NCBI GenBank assembly: GCA_036787955.1
Contig: DAIQOI010000009.1
Location: 1 to 64,000 of the forward strand
Direction: 5' to 3'
Origin: UBA2336 sp036787955
GTDB lineage: Bacteria > Bacteroidota > Bacteroidia > Cytophagales > Cyclobacteriaceae
Length of the DNA stretch: 64,000 nt
The first letter of the stretch is position 1. Each line of letters starts with the position of its first letter. Below the pieces are notes generated by a model that saw only the letters and a list, made by a program, of their open reading frames with translations, searched no databases and was not told the origin of the DNA. Shown here one piece after another: positions 43,000 to 52,330 of the stretch. Position numbers and translations under genes: made by a program.

Positions 43000-43623
43000 C
43001 TAAAATAAGACAATACCCGTGATTGCGGCTGTCACTGCTCCGGCTACTGCTCCCAGACCAACCTCGCGCAAAGTGTGTGCCTGCAGCTGAAGCCGTGCTG
43101 ACATCACCAGGCCAGCCATTACAATCGATATAAGCAACGCCGGAAAGAGCTGCCCCTCTTCGGTGTAACGGCTTAACACCAACAGTATGACCGGCACAGC
43201 AGCCGCTGAAAGGCTATGAATACTTACTTTGACAAACCACGTTAGCAACCAGGCCACAAATACCAGTGCATTGAGGATGAGCAGTAGCTTAAAAAAATTG
43301 TCACTTAAACCCATTTTAAGTTTGTAGTAAAACAGAAAAGTACAGAACGCATACAACAACAACGTAAGCAGGAATGGTCGCAGCCGTTCTTCCCTTGCCG
43401 GCATGTTGAAAGAGCGGATATGACCAAACCACCGGAAGAAACCAATATTGATGGCCGGAAGAATAAAGGTTAACCCAACAACCAACAGCAGGTAAGCCGT
43501 TAAATTTTCCGGCCTGGCCGGCTGCAAAGCCCAGGGAAAACTAACGGCAAGGATAAACACCAACCAGGTGGGCATTAAAAGCGGATGAAACAAACCGGAA
43601 ATAATGCGGGCAGCTGTATTCAC
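43000..43623 (-). CDS. PAP2-like integral membrane protein
   Basis: A 207-residue membrane protein with six hydrophobic segments. The KVSIHSLSAAA and later SARLQLQAHTLREVGLGAVAG segments resemble motifs 2 and 3 of the PAP2/phosphatidic acid phosphatase superfamily (PSGH and SR....H....D). The first motif (KX6RP) is represented only by REERLRPF, so catalytic competence is uncertain. It starts with GTG, 5 bases after rpoN, and precedes the enoyl-CoA hydratase gene. It is probably co-transcribed with rpoN. A link with lipid or undecaprenyl metabolism is plausible but unproven. Confidence 0.7.
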   Translation of the reverse strand: MNTAARIISGLFHPLLMPTWLVFILAVSFPWALQPARPENLTAYLLLVVGLTFILPAINIGFFRWFGHIRSFNMPAREERLRPFLLTLLLYAFCTFLFYYKLKMGLSDNFFKLLLILNALVFVAWLLTWFVKVSIHSLSAAAVPVILLVLSRYTEEGQLFPALLISIVMAGLVMSARLQLQAHTLREVGLGAVAGAVTAAITGIVLF

Positions 43624-43628
43624 GTCAG

Positions 43629-45086
43629 TTATATTTTTTTACGCAGGCGCGCAACAGGAATATTCATCTGTTCGCGATACTTGGCTACTGTGCGCCTGGC
43701 TATGTTGTACCCTCTTTCGTTCAGAATTTTCTCAATCTTGTCATCCGACATGGGCTTGCGCTTATCTTCGTTATCAATAAGCTCACGGATTATTTGTTTT
43801 ACTTCGCGGCTGCTCACCTCTTCACCCGAATCGGTCGAGATGCCTTCGGAAAAGAAATATTTCAGCGGATAAATTCCAAAGTCGGTTTGAACGGTTTTGC
43901 TGCTCACCACCCGCGACACGGTGGAAATATCCATACCAATTTTACCGGCAATATCTTTCAGAATCATCGGTTTGAGTTTGGTCTCATCCCCTTCCAGAAA
44001 AAATTCATATTGAAATTCAACAATAGCCTGCATGGTTTTTAGCAGCGTATGCTGCCGTTGCTTGATGGCATCAATAAACCACCTGGCCGAATCGAGCTTT
44101 TGCTTGACGAAGGTAACTGCCTCCTTCAGTTTCTTGTCTTTCTTGTTGCTTTTGTCGTAGGCTTTGAACATTTCGGCATACGAACGACTGATGCGCAGCT
44201 CCGGTGCATTGCGTGAGTTGAGTGACACCTCCAACCTTCCGTTGTTGTTGGTTATGATGAAATCAGGGATAACATACTGATTTTTAGCCATGCCTGATGA
44301 CACGCTGCCTCCGGGCTTGGGATTAAGCTTTACAATCAGGGCAATGGCATCGCGCACAAACTCTTCATCTTCCGTGCCCAGCTTCTTCAGTATTTTGTGA
44401 TAATGCTTTTTGGTAAACTCGTCAAAACTATCGCGGATAATTTGTTTAGCCACGGCCACATCCACATCGCGGCCGTTGTCCATCCTTTCCAACTGCAACA
44501 ACAGGCACTCCTGCAGGTTGCGGGCAGCTATGCCGGGCGGATCGAATGTTTGAATTTTCTTCAGGATAGACTCCACTTCTTCAACCGTAGTCTCTATGCC
44601 TTGCGAAAAGGCCAGGTCGTTCACAATGGCCTCAAGATCCCGGCGTATGTAGCCATCGCCCTCTATGCTGCCGATAAGCTGCTTGCCAATAGCGTATTGC
44701 CGGTCGTCCAGGCCCAGATACCCCAGTTGTGTTAACAACTGCTCGTGGAGGGTGGATGACATGGGGATGGGCATCTCGCGATCTTCATCTTCATCGCCAC
44801 CGCCATCGCTGTACATTTTATAGCCGGCATAATCATCATCGCGCAGATAATCTTTGATATCAATTTCCTCATTTGCGGAAGATGAGGCCTCGGAGAAGTC
44901 TTCCTCTTCGGCCAAACGTTCCGGCTCATCATCTTCCGGCCCTTCCTCGAGTGCCGGGTTGGCTTCCAGTTCCTGCTCAATTCTGCTTTCCAGCTCAGCG
45001 GTGGGCACCTGCAGCAGTTTGATAAACTGAATCTGTTGCGGTGAAAGCTTTTGCTGGAGCGTCTGACTTAACCCTAACTTCTGCAT
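43629..45086 (-). CDS. rpoN: RNA polymerase sigma-54 factor
   Basis: A 485-residue sigma-54. The Gln/Leu-rich region I (LQQKLSPQQIQFIKLLQVP) at the N-terminus is the activator-contact region. An acidic region II (about 50-110) is long and very Asp/Glu-rich. Core-binding and DNA-binding domains follow, with the RpoN box ARRTVAKYREQ at about 460-470. It directs transcription from -24/-12 promoters and needs NtrC-type activators such as the one at 32900. It is first in an operon with the PAP2-like and crotonase genes, behind a perfect TACTTTTG -7 element. Confidence 0.96.
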   Translation of the reverse strand: MQKLGLSQTLQQKLSPQQIQFIKLLQVPTAELESRIEQELEANPALEEGPEDDEPERLAEEEDFSEASSSANEEIDIKDYLRDDDYAGYKMYSDGGGDEDEDREMPIPMSSTLHEQLLTQLGYLGLDDRQYAIGKQLIGSIEGDGYIRRDLEAIVNDLAFSQGIETTVEEVESILKKIQTFDPPGIAARNLQECLLLQLERMDNGRDVDVAVAKQIIRDSFDEFTKKHYHKILKKLGTEDEEFVRDAIALIVKLNPKPGGSVSSGMAKNQYVIPDFIITNNNGRLEVSLNSRNAPELRISRSYAEMFKAYDKSNKKDKKLKEAVTFVKQKLDSARWFIDAIKQRQHTLLKTMQAIVEFQYEFFLEGDETKLKPMILKDIAGKIGMDISTVSRVVSSKTVQTDFGIYPLKYFFSEGISTDSGEEVSSREVKQIIRELIDNEDKRKPMSDDKIEKILNERGYNIARRTVAKYREQMNIPVARLRKKI

Positions 45087-45103
45087 ATCGGTGTTATACC
45101 CTA

Positions 45104-45111
45104 CAAAAGTA
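45104..45111 (-). promoter_or_regulatory. Predicted -7 promoter element of rpoN
   Basis: TACTTTTG on the minus strand fits TAnnTTTG exactly, 17 bases before the rpoN ATG. A TTTA 19 bases upstream is a weak -33 candidate. Confidence 0.55.
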
Positions 45112-45209
45112 CCAAATCGGCAAGGCAGAATAAAGCGTTGCAGCTGCTTTGCTTTTTTGATAAAACTTGCAAAATGCCGTTTTTTGCGGCCTGATTAAAA
45201 CCACCACTC

Positions 45210-46661
45210 ATGAAACGCACCCGCATTGCTGATGCGCTGAAAACACCTGCCGGCGAGTACGGCAAAACGCTGCTCATTCAGGGATGGGTCCGCACATTCC
45301 GCAATAACCAGTTTGTTTCCGTTAACGATGGCTCTACCATTCACAACCTCCAGGCTGTTGTCGACTTTAACCAGTTTGACGATGCCCTGCTGAAGCGCAT
45401 CACAACCGGTGCCTGTGTATCGCTGCGTGGCCAGCTGGTGGCCAGCCCGGCCAAAGGGCAGGCGGTTGAACTGAAGGTGGATAAACTTGAAATTCTGGGC
45501 GAGTGCGATGCGGAAAAATATCCGCTGCAGCCCAAAAAACACTCCCTGGAGTTTCTTAGGGAAATTGCGCACCTGCGCCCCCGTACCAACACCATCAGCG
45601 CGGTCATGCGCATTCGCCATGCCATGGCTTTTGCCATCCATAAGTTTTTTAACGACCGGGGTTTTTACTACATCCACACCCCTATTATTACCGGCTCGGA
45701 CGCGGAAGGTGCAGGCGACATGTTCAGGGTTACCACGCTTGATCTGGATAACCTGCCTAAGGATGAAAGCGGAAAAGTAAATTTTAAAGAAGATTTCTTC
45801 GGAAGAGAAACCAACCTTACTGTGTCGGGCCAGTTGGAGGTTGAGGCCTATGCCCTTGCGCTGGGCGACACGTACACGTTTGGTCCTACCTTCCGGGCCG
45901 AAAATTCGAACACCACACGCCACCTGGCCGAGTTCTGGATGATTGAACCCGAAATGGCTTTCTACACCCTGGAAGACAACATGAACCTGGCCGAGGAATT
46001 TATTCAGTACCTGTGCCGGTATGCACTGGACAATTGCAAAGATGATTTGGACTTTCTGAACAAGCGTGCCGAAGAAGAAGAGCAGGCAAAGCCCAAGGAA
46101 CAGCGCAGTGAATTGGGATTGATTGAACGGTTGCAGTTTGTGGTAAATAATAAATTTGAGCGCTTAACCTATACCGATGCGATACAAATCCTTCGCGATT
46201 CCAATCCGAATAAAAAGAAGAAATTTCAGTACCTGATTGACAAATGGGGTAGTGATTTACAGTCGGAACACGAACGGTATCTGGTGGAAAAGCATTTTAA
46301 AAAGCCGGTTATTCTCTACAACTACCCTGCCGCCATCAAAGCCTTTTACATGCGGCAAAATGATGGCGATAATGCTCCCGGCAAGACGGTGGCGGCCATG
46401 GACGTGCTCTTCCCCGGCATTGGCGAAATTATTGGCGGATCGCAGCGGGAAGAACGGTATGATCGCTTATTGAAGCGAGTACAGGAACTGAATCTTCCAG
46501 AAAAAGATCTGTGGTGGTACCTGGAATTGCGCAGGTATGGAAGCGCCCCCCACAGCGGTTTTGGTTTAGGATTTGAACGGCTGATTCAATTCGTTACCGG
46601 CATGACCAACATCCGCGATGTGATACCTTTTCCGCGCTATCCGGGGCACGCCGAGTTTTAA
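45210..46661 (+). CDS. asnS: Asparaginyl-tRNA synthetase
   Basis: A 483-residue class IIb aminoacyl-tRNA synthetase that charges tRNA-Asn. An OB-fold anticodon-binding domain (about 15-110, with LIQGWVRTFR) is followed by the catalytic domain. Motif 2 contains FGPTFRAENSNTTRHLAEFW and motif 3 is GFGLGFERLIQF. The end, NIRDVIPFPRYPG, is typical. A direct AsnRS means asparagine-tRNA need not be made by the GatCAB amidation route. The short leader holds a small GCCG/CGGC hairpin of unknown meaning. A terminator overlaps the end of the gene. Confidence 0.97.
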   Translation: MKRTRIADALKTPAGEYGKTLLIQGWVRTFRNNQFVSVNDGSTIHNLQAVVDFNQFDDALLKRITTGACVSLRGQLVASPAKGQAVELKVDKLEILGECDAEKYPLQPKKHSLEFLREIAHLRPRTNTISAVMRIRHAMAFAIHKFFNDRGFYYIHTPIITGSDAEGAGDMFRVTTLDLDNLPKDESGKVNFKEDFFGRETNLTVSGQLEVEAYALALGDTYTFGPTFRAENSNTTRHLAEFWMIEPEMAFYTLEDNMNLAEEFIQYLCRYALDNCKDDLDFLNKRAEEEEQAKPKEQRSELGLIERLQFVVNNKFERLTYTDAIQILRDSNPNKKKKFQYLIDKWGSDLQSEHERYLVEKHFKKPVILYNYPAAIKAFYMRQNDGDNAPGKTVAAMDVLFPGIGEIIGGSQREERYDRLLKRVQELNLPEKDLWWYLELRRYGSAPHSGFGLGFERLIQFVTGMTNIRDVIPFPRYPGHAEF

Positions 46662-46675
46662 AAAAAAATAAAAAA

Positions 46676-46693
46676 CCCCTGCTACTGCAGGGG
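46676..46693 (-). terminator. Terminator between asnS and the LPP20-like gene
   Basis: A 7-bp stem (CCCCTGC / GCAGGGG) with a 4-base loop. On the minus strand it is followed by TTTTTATTTTTTTT, so it terminates the lipoprotein gene well. On the plus strand the T-run is weak, and asnS may also end here. Confidence 0.75.
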
Positions 46694-46699
46694 TCAACT

Positions 46700-47269
46700 T
46701 TAACGATTTCCTAATTTCTCCATCTCTTTCTCGAAAGTTTCCTTAAACTTTTCGTAGTCGTAGTCAATCTTCAGGCGTTCATCTTTCGACAGCGTTTCAT
46801 GGTACTTGCCCACAATGTCGCTGGCCGACAGCTCAATGGCAATGTAGGTTTTGTAGCTCCCGTTTTCAGTTTTTACCTGCTTTTCGCAGATGGTTTTTAT
46901 TCCCGAAAGGGTCTGATTCACCACCGTGCGGTTCAGTTGTTCAAAACGCTCTTCAAGTTCTTCTTTATTGTTGAACTCGCGCGACATGAGGTAGTTGTCG
47001 GTTACTGTTTTAACCGTAGCCTGAATGCTGGCTGCCAGCTCGGCCCGTGCGTTGTCGAGTGCTTTCTTTTTAGAAGCCACCAGGTCAGAACTCTCGCCCA
47101 ATGAGTTGGCGCGGAAGTATTTGTTGTTGGTGAAGAACTCCGGCCCGGAGCAAGGAATATTAATTTCCGTTTCGCCTTTCGGCAGTTTTTCCTTACCCTT
47201 ACAACCATCGAGGAAAAGTACTGCCGCAAATCCGGCCAGAATAAGGGCAGTGTTAATAAGCTTTTTCAT
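46700..47269 (-). CDS. LPP20-like lipoprotein
   Basis: A 189-residue lipoprotein with lipobox LDGC (about residue 23). The mature part resembles the LPP20 fold of Helicobacter lipoproteins: a Ala-rich helix (KKKALDNARAELAASIQATV) followed by a polar coiled segment. The C-terminal third is highly charged (KDERLKIDYDYEKF). It shares general design with the larger lipoprotein 87 bases upstream on the same strand, which suggests a common origin or operon. Function is unknown; related proteins are outer-membrane associated. Confidence 0.7.
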   Translation of the reverse strand: MKKLINTALILAGFAAVLFLDGCKGKEKLPKGETEINIPCSGPEFFTNNKYFRANSLGESSDLVASKKKALDNARAELAASIQATVKTVTDNYLMSREFNNKEELEERFEQLNRTVVNQTLSGIKTICEKQVKTENGSYKTYIAIELSASDIVGKYHETLSKDERLKIDYDYEKFKETFEKEMEKLGNR

Positions 47270-47355
47270 ATGCTGTGGTTTTTACTTTAATCTCAATACA
47301 ATTTTAAGACCAAATTACCAGCATTTCCCGAAAAGCCGCTATTTCAGCTTGAATT

Positions 47356-48759
47356 TTATTTTAAAATAGTATTCAGCAACTCGGGAAAACGTTCCTTTTC
47401 GATCATTTCAATCGCCTTTGTATAAGCATCCTGGCTGGAACGGTTGTAATCCAGTCCAAAGCCCCGTATGCGGTCGAGTGTACCTGTGTAAATTTCTTTA
47501 CCATCGGGGGCAGACATTACCCTAATTGTTCCGGACAGATAAGTTATGTAGATACTTCCGCTAACCGAGCCTTGCTCGGAATGCGCCTGTATATCCAGTA
47601 CCAGGTCGGCTTTCTGGCGGTCAGGGGTAAACTCAAAACCGTTGGTGGCCAGCAGGTTTTTAAGGCGACTGCTAATGGGCGTGTCGGTCCGGCTTACACC
47701 CAGGCTTTTCTCATCGGCCACCAGATAAACCACCGGTCGTTGTACGTGAAGCAACAGGGTGGCTGCGGGCACATTTAATGTCGCGATCACCATGCTCACA
47801 ATTTCCGACCGGTTTCCTGCCAGCGCCTCGGTATTTACTTTTACGGTAATGGATTGTTCGCGTTCACGGCTGGTGATGGCCGTTAACAAAAGACGGGCAT
47901 TGCCTCTTTCATCCGTGCGAAATTCTGGTAGCACATCGCCAGCACCTTTGGCAAAGGAGGCCATGAGAGGCACACCTGCGGCCGGTTTTCCATCGGCATA
48001 GGTGGCTTTAACCACCAGTGCCTGATCTTGCAGTGATACACGCCGGTTAATGACCAGCTCGGGGGGCGCAATGCGCAATTGAATGGAATTGAGCAGTCTT
48101 TGCACCGAGGCGTAAATCTCGTTGGCGAGCAACACTTCCTGTCCATCCAAACTCACCGGTAAGGCCTCGCCCAGGTATTTTTCAATGCTGCGCAGCGCCT
48201 GCAGGTAAAAGCCAAGAGCCTGCAGGTAGTCGTGCGATGCTTCGGCAACACGTGCTTTTCGCACAAAATCCAACGAAAGTGTTACTGCGTTGCGCTTCTG
48301 CGCCTCTTTAATTTCGCGGTAGCGGGCCATGGACAGCCGGTAGAAAACCCAGTAGTTGCGTGCGTCTTCGTAACTGCCCACCTCCTCGAACTCCTCAATC
48401 TCATCAGCAGCGGTAGTCTGAATAATCTGTTCATAGCGTTCGCGGAAGTCCTTGCGGTTTTCTTCTACCGTGCTGAGTATGGAGGTACTGGAAACCGTTA
48501 CCTTTATCTGCGAAATCAAATCTTCCAGTGCACTTTTGCGCGCCACCTGGATGTAATTATCCGTCCCGTCTTTCACCGCCCTGCCAATGCCGGTGTAATA
48601 ACCGCGCATGGTAGTTTCGCCCTTTAACCAGGGAGGCCGGTTATCAACAGGTTGCTGCACTTTAGGGCTGCAGCCGCTTATCAGAAAAATGATAAATATT
48701 AGCCCGGCCGGGAAATTAAACTGCCGATCAAGTCGTTGTAAAGCACGGAGAATGGTCAT
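47356..48759 (-). CDS. Large LPP20 family lipoprotein
   Basis: A 467-residue lipoprotein with lipobox LISGC (about residue 30). The mature N-terminal 150 residues match the LPP20 domain, with YYTGIGRAVKDG, then ARKSALEDLISQIKVTVSS. The rest carries a region with Ig-like strands (about 240-340) and a C-terminal domain resembling a beta-sandwich (TYLSGTIRVMSAPDGKEIYT). The ATG at 48759 was preferred to a start at 48789 because the predicted -7 element TAGATTTG lies at 48775-48782, between the two. It is followed at 87 bases by another LPP20-like gene. Confidence 0.8.
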   Translation of the reverse strand: MTILRALQRLDRQFNFPAGLIFIIFLISGCSPKVQQPVDNRPPWLKGETTMRGYYTGIGRAVKDGTDNYIQVARKSALEDLISQIKVTVSSTSILSTVEENRKDFRERYEQIIQTTAADEIEEFEEVGSYEDARNYWVFYRLSMARYREIKEAQKRNAVTLSLDFVRKARVAEASHDYLQALGFYLQALRSIEKYLGEALPVSLDGQEVLLANEIYASVQRLLNSIQLRIAPPELVINRRVSLQDQALVVKATYADGKPAAGVPLMASFAKGAGDVLPEFRTDERGNARLLLTAITSREREQSITVKVNTEALAGNRSEIVSMVIATLNVPAATLLLHVQRPVVYLVADEKSLGVSRTDTPISSRLKNLLATNGFEFTPDRQKADLVLDIQAHSEQGSVSGSIYITYLSGTIRVMSAPDGKEIYTGTLDRIRGFGLDYNRSSQDAYTKAIEMIEKERFPELLNTILK

Positions 48760-48774
48760 ACAAGGATATTCAGA

Positions 48775-48782
48775 CAAATCTA
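48775..48782 (-). promoter_or_regulatory. Predicted -7 promoter element of the LPP20 pair
   Basis: TAGATTTG on the minus strand fits TAnnTTTG exactly and ends 15 bases before the ATG at 48759. It lies inside any longer reading of the gene and so helps fix the start. Confidence 0.5.
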
Positions 48783-48833
48783 AGGCCAAAACCGTGACAT
48801 TTTAAGCTAAAAGCATGTAAATTGCCTTTAAAT

Positions 48834-49352
48834 ATGAAGACCATGTATCGTTTACTGAGTGCCGCCTTTTTATTGGTTTTCGGGAGTGCCTGTCAGGAAA
48901 CGGATAGCAGCGTTGAGGATTTTACCGGCAACGAAGTTACTTATCCGCTGCTCGCGGGCTCGGATTATGCCGTACACGGGTACGTAACTTTTAAGGAGCG
49001 CAAGGGCGGTTCGGCACTGGCCATAGTTCAGCTAACCGGCACGGAAGGCAACATGTGGCATCCGGTTCATCTCCATCTGGGCTACATATCCGAGCCAGAT
49101 GCCGACATCGCAGTACTGTTAAATCCTGTAAAAGCATCCACAGGCCGAAGTGAAACCGTTATCACACACCTCTCTGATGAAACACCTGTAACCTATGCGG
49201 AGCTGATTGCCCTGTACGCTTCGGTAAAAGTTCACTTGTCCGAGAGCGGCCCGGAGCGCGACATTATTCTGGCAGGCGGCAACATCGGCCAGGCCTACAC
49301 ACAAGCCAACGGCAGAAGGGCAATGGAGTTGGCGGTGTGTAAGAGTGAGTGA
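48834..49352 (+). CDS. CHRD/superoxide-dismutase-like lipoprotein
   Basis: A 172-residue lipoprotein with lipobox GSAC (about residue 19). The body is a beta-sandwich-like sequence with WHPVHLHLGYIS, a pattern also seen in the His-rich metal-binding strand of Cu/Zn superoxide dismutase and of CHRD domains. Only two of the usual metal His residues are visible, so enzymatic activity is not claimed. The ATG at 48834 lies directly before the signal peptide; a TTG 12 bases upstream was rejected. It is divergent from the LPP20 pair. Confidence 0.65.
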   Translation: MKTMYRLLSAAFLLVFGSACQETDSSVEDFTGNEVTYPLLAGSDYAVHGYVTFKERKGGSALAIVQLTGTEGNMWHPVHLHLGYISEPDADIAVLLNPVKASTGRSETVITHLSDETPVTYAELIALYASVKVHLSESGPERDIILAGGNIGQAYTQANGRRAMELAVCKSE

Positions 49353-49570
49353 GCTATTTCACGAACACATCAAAACTTAATTTTCGGATTGCTTTTGCCA
49401 ATCGGATTATCCTAATCTGCAAGTATTCCGCTTAATGCAGAATGATACCAGAGGATCACGTTCAGACTGGATAAATACGGCATTAATCATGGATAGGGTA
49501 TTTTTTAATGCCTCTTACAAAAACCAGAATGTTATAACGCCACTGTCGTGGTACTTATTAAGTTAAAAAA

Positions 49571-49589
49571 ACCCGGTGCGTTACCGGGT
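49571..49589 (-). terminator. Terminator of the sdhCAB operon
   Basis: A 7-bp stem (ACCCGGT / ACCGGGT) with a 5-base loop, flanked by T-runs on both strands, 20 bases after the sdhB stop. The 257 bases between it and the lipoprotein gene contain no supported gene. Confidence 0.75.
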
Positions 49590-49609
49590 TCTTTTTTCAA
49601 CATTTTCGG

Positions 49610-50380
49610 TTATTCACCACCTGCCTTGGAGGGTAATTCATATGAGCTAAGCATGGCCGTATAGTATTCCCTGTTCATGCGGGCAATGTGGGCCACGCTG
49701 ATGCCCTTCGGGCATTCGGCTTCACAGGCACGCGTATTGGTGCAGGCACCAAACCCTTCGGCATCCATCTGCGCCACCATGCGCTCTACCCGCTCCTTGC
49801 GTTCCGGCTGCCCCTGAGGCAGCAGGGCAAGCTGCGAAACTTTGGCTGCCACAAACAACATAGCTGAAGCGTTTTTACAGGCTGCTACACATGCACCGCA
49901 ACCAATACAGGTGGCTGCATCCATGGCCTCATCGGCAATTTTTTTGGGTATGGGTATTTCGTTGGCATCGGGTGCGCCACCGGTGTTTACCGATATGTAA
50001 CCACCTGCCTGCTGAATGCGATCGAACGCTGAGCGGTCAACCACCAGGTCTTTGATCACCGGAAAAGGCTTGGCACGCCAGGGCTCGATGGTAATGGTCT
50101 CACCATCTTTAAACGAACGCATGTGCAACTGGCACGTGGTAGTTTGCAACGGGCCGTGCGGACGGCCATTGATGTACAGGCTGCACATGCCGCATATTCC
50201 TTCGCGGCAGTCGTGATCGAAATGCACCGGCTCTTCACCTTTCTTAATTAATTCCGTATTCAGTACATCGAGCATTTCCAGAAACGACATGTCGGGCGAA
50301 ACATGCTCGTGTACATAGGTTTTGAATTCACCTTTGGTATTCGGGCCCTTTTGCCGCCAGATTTTCAGCGTCAGTTTCAT
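49610..50380 (-). CDS. sdhB: Succinate dehydrogenase/fumarate reductase iron-sulfur subunit
   Basis: A 256-residue subunit that passes electrons from the flavin to the quinone site. The plant-type [2Fe-2S] cluster cysteines are in CREGICGMCSL (about 59-69), and the two bacterial-type clusters use CIGCGACVAAC and CTNTRACEAECP. All three cluster motifs are complete. The C-terminus is short, as in Bacteroidota enzymes. It is the last gene of the operon, 4 bases after sdhA, and followed by a terminator. Confidence 0.96.
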   Translation of the reverse strand: MKLTLKIWRQKGPNTKGEFKTYVHEHVSPDMSFLEMLDVLNTELIKKGEEPVHFDHDCREGICGMCSLYINGRPHGPLQTTTCQLHMRSFKDGETITIEPWRAKPFPVIKDLVVDRSAFDRIQQAGGYISVNTGGAPDANEIPIPKKIADEAMDAATCIGCGACVAACKNASAMLFVAAKVSQLALLPQGQPERKERVERMVAQMDAEGFGACTNTRACEAECPKGISVAHIARMNREYYTAMLSSYELPSKAGGE

Positions 50381-50384
50381 AGGC

Positions 50385-52307
50385 TTATTTATAACTACGT
50401 TGTGTAAGTTTCACATTCTCAAATTTCAGTTCTTCCTTGTGCAGCACTTCGGGCTGGTTTTCGCCTTTGTATTCCCAGGCTGCCACATAGGCATATTCAT
50501 TGTCATTGCGTTTGGCCTCACCATCTTCGGTAGCCGATTCTTCGCGGAAATGCCCTCCGCATGACTCTTTGCGGTGCAGCGCGTCATCGACCATCAATTC
50601 GGCCAGTTCCATGAAATCGGATACGCGGTTGGCTTTCTCCAGCTCCATGTTCAGTTCGTTGCTGCTGCCCACCACGTTTACGTTGTGCCAGAATTCGTCA
50701 CGCAGTTCCTGAATTTTTTTCTTTGCCTTCTTAAGGCCTTCTTCATTGCGCGACATTCCGCAGTAATCCCACATGGTCATGCCCAGTTCGCGGTGAAACT
50801 CATCTACCGTCTTTTTACCTTTAATGCTTAGAAGCCTGTTCAGGCGGTTAGTGGCCTGTTCGATGGCTTCTTTGAACTCAGGCCGGTCGGTACTTACTTT
50901 TTCATAGGGCATACCTGCCAGGTAATCGCCTATGGTGTAAGGAATGATAAAGTAGCCATCGGCCAGCCCCTGCATGAGGGCGCTTGCACCCAAACGGTTT
51001 GCACCGTGGTCGGAGAAATTAGCTTCGCCCAGCGCATACAGTCCGGGTATGGTAGTCATCAGGTTATAATCCACCCACAGTCCGCCCATGGTATAATGTA
51101 CAGCCGGGTAAATCATCATGGGTACTTCATAGGGGTTATCGCCCGTAATCTGCTGATACATATCAAACAGGTTACCGTATTTGGCCTCGATGGTTTTCTT
51201 GCCGTCCCGCTTGATGGCATCGGCAAAGTCGAGGAATACGGCCAATCCAGTAGCACCTACTCCACGGCCTTCGTCACAGACGTATTTGGCATTGCGCGAG
51301 GCTACATCGCGCGGCACCAGGTTGCCAAATGCCGGGTACCTTCTCTCCAGAAAGTAGTCGCGTTCCGATTCGGGTATATTCACTGCTTCCCGGGCTGTAA
51401 GTCCTTTAACAGGTTTCTTGGGCACCCACACCCGGCCATCGTTGCGAAGCGACTCGGACATGAGGGTTAACTTGGACTGGTGATTGCCGGTAACCGGGAT
51501 GCAGGTGGGGTGAATTTGCGTAAAGCAAGGGTTGCCGAAGAATGCACCTTTTTTATGTGCCCGCCAGATGGCGGATGCATTGGATCCTTTGGCGTTGGTC
51601 GAAAGATAGAACACATTGCCATAACCACCGGTACACAGCAGCACGGCATGAGCGCTGTGGGCTTCAATTTTTCCGGTTACCAGATCGCGGGTTATGATTC
51701 CCCTCGCTTTGCCGTCAACAATCACCACATCGAGCATCTCGGTGCGTGTGTAAGATTGTATTTTGCCGTTGGCAATCTGACGGTTCATGGCACCGTAGGC
51801 TCCCAGCAGCAGCTGCTGGCCGGTTTGTCCGCGCGCGTAAAAGGTTCTGGATACCTGGGCACCACCAAACGACCGGTTGGCCAGCAATCCACCATATTCG
51901 CGTGCGAAAGGCACACCCTGCGCCACGCACTGATCAATAATATTCACACTTACCTCAGCCAGGCGATACACGTTGGCCTCGCGTGCCCGGTAGTCGCCAC
52001 CTTTTATGGTATCGTAAAAAAGGCGATAGATGCTGTCGCCATCGTTCTGGTAATTTTTGGCTGCGTTGATGCCGCCCTGAGCGGCAATGGAATGAGCTCT
52101 GCGCGGGCTATCCTGAAAGCAGAAGGTTTTTACGTTGTAACCCAGTTCGGCAAGCGAGGCGGCAGCCGATGCCCCGGCCAGGCCCGTACCGACTACAATG
52201 ATATCGTACTTGCGCTTGTTGGCGGGATTAACCAGCTTGAGGTTAAACTTATGCCGCGTCCATTTTTCAGCCAGCGGCCCATCGGGTACTTTGGAATTAA
52301 GTGTCAT
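50385..52307 (-). CDS. sdhA: Succinate dehydrogenase/fumarate reductase flavoprotein subunit
   Basis: A 640-residue FAD-containing subunit that oxidises succinate. The dinucleotide fold GTGLAGASAAASLAELGYNV is near the N-terminus. The FAD-linking His is in AHSIAAQGGINAAKNYQN-like context (RRAHSIAAQGG), and active-site segments include HPTCIPVTGN and ANRLGASALMQGL. It is preceded by sdhC (23-base gap) and followed by sdhB. The subunit size and the missing SdhD fit the non-classical B-type complex, which uses one large cytochrome b anchor. Confidence 0.96.
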   Translation of the reverse strand: MTLNSKVPDGPLAEKWTRHKFNLKLVNPANKRKYDIIVVGTGLAGASAAASLAELGYNVKTFCFQDSPRRAHSIAAQGGINAAKNYQNDGDSIYRLFYDTIKGGDYRAREANVYRLAEVSVNIIDQCVAQGVPFAREYGGLLANRSFGGAQVSRTFYARGQTGQQLLLGAYGAMNRQIANGKIQSYTRTEMLDVVIVDGKARGIITRDLVTGKIEAHSAHAVLLCTGGYGNVFYLSTNAKGSNASAIWRAHKKGAFFGNPCFTQIHPTCIPVTGNHQSKLTLMSESLRNDGRVWVPKKPVKGLTAREAVNIPESERDYFLERRYPAFGNLVPRDVASRNAKYVCDEGRGVGATGLAVFLDFADAIKRDGKKTIEAKYGNLFDMYQQITGDNPYEVPMMIYPAVHYTMGGLWVDYNLMTTIPGLYALGEANFSDHGANRLGASALMQGLADGYFIIPYTIGDYLAGMPYEKVSTDRPEFKEAIEQATNRLNRLLSIKGKKTVDEFHRELGMTMWDYCGMSRNEEGLKKAKKKIQELRDEFWHNVNVVGSSNELNMELEKANRVSDFMELAELMVDDALHRKESCGGHFREESATEDGEAKRNDNEYAYVAAWEYKGENQPEVLHKEELKFENVKLTQRSYK

Positions 52308-52330
52308 ATCCGTAAAACAGATTTTTCTAT

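Noticed and set aside
49435..49566. 43-codon plus-strand frame between the CHRD-like lipoprotein and sdhB
   Set aside because: No family, no hydrophobic or charged pattern of note, and it ends in the sdh terminator region. Chance is as likely.
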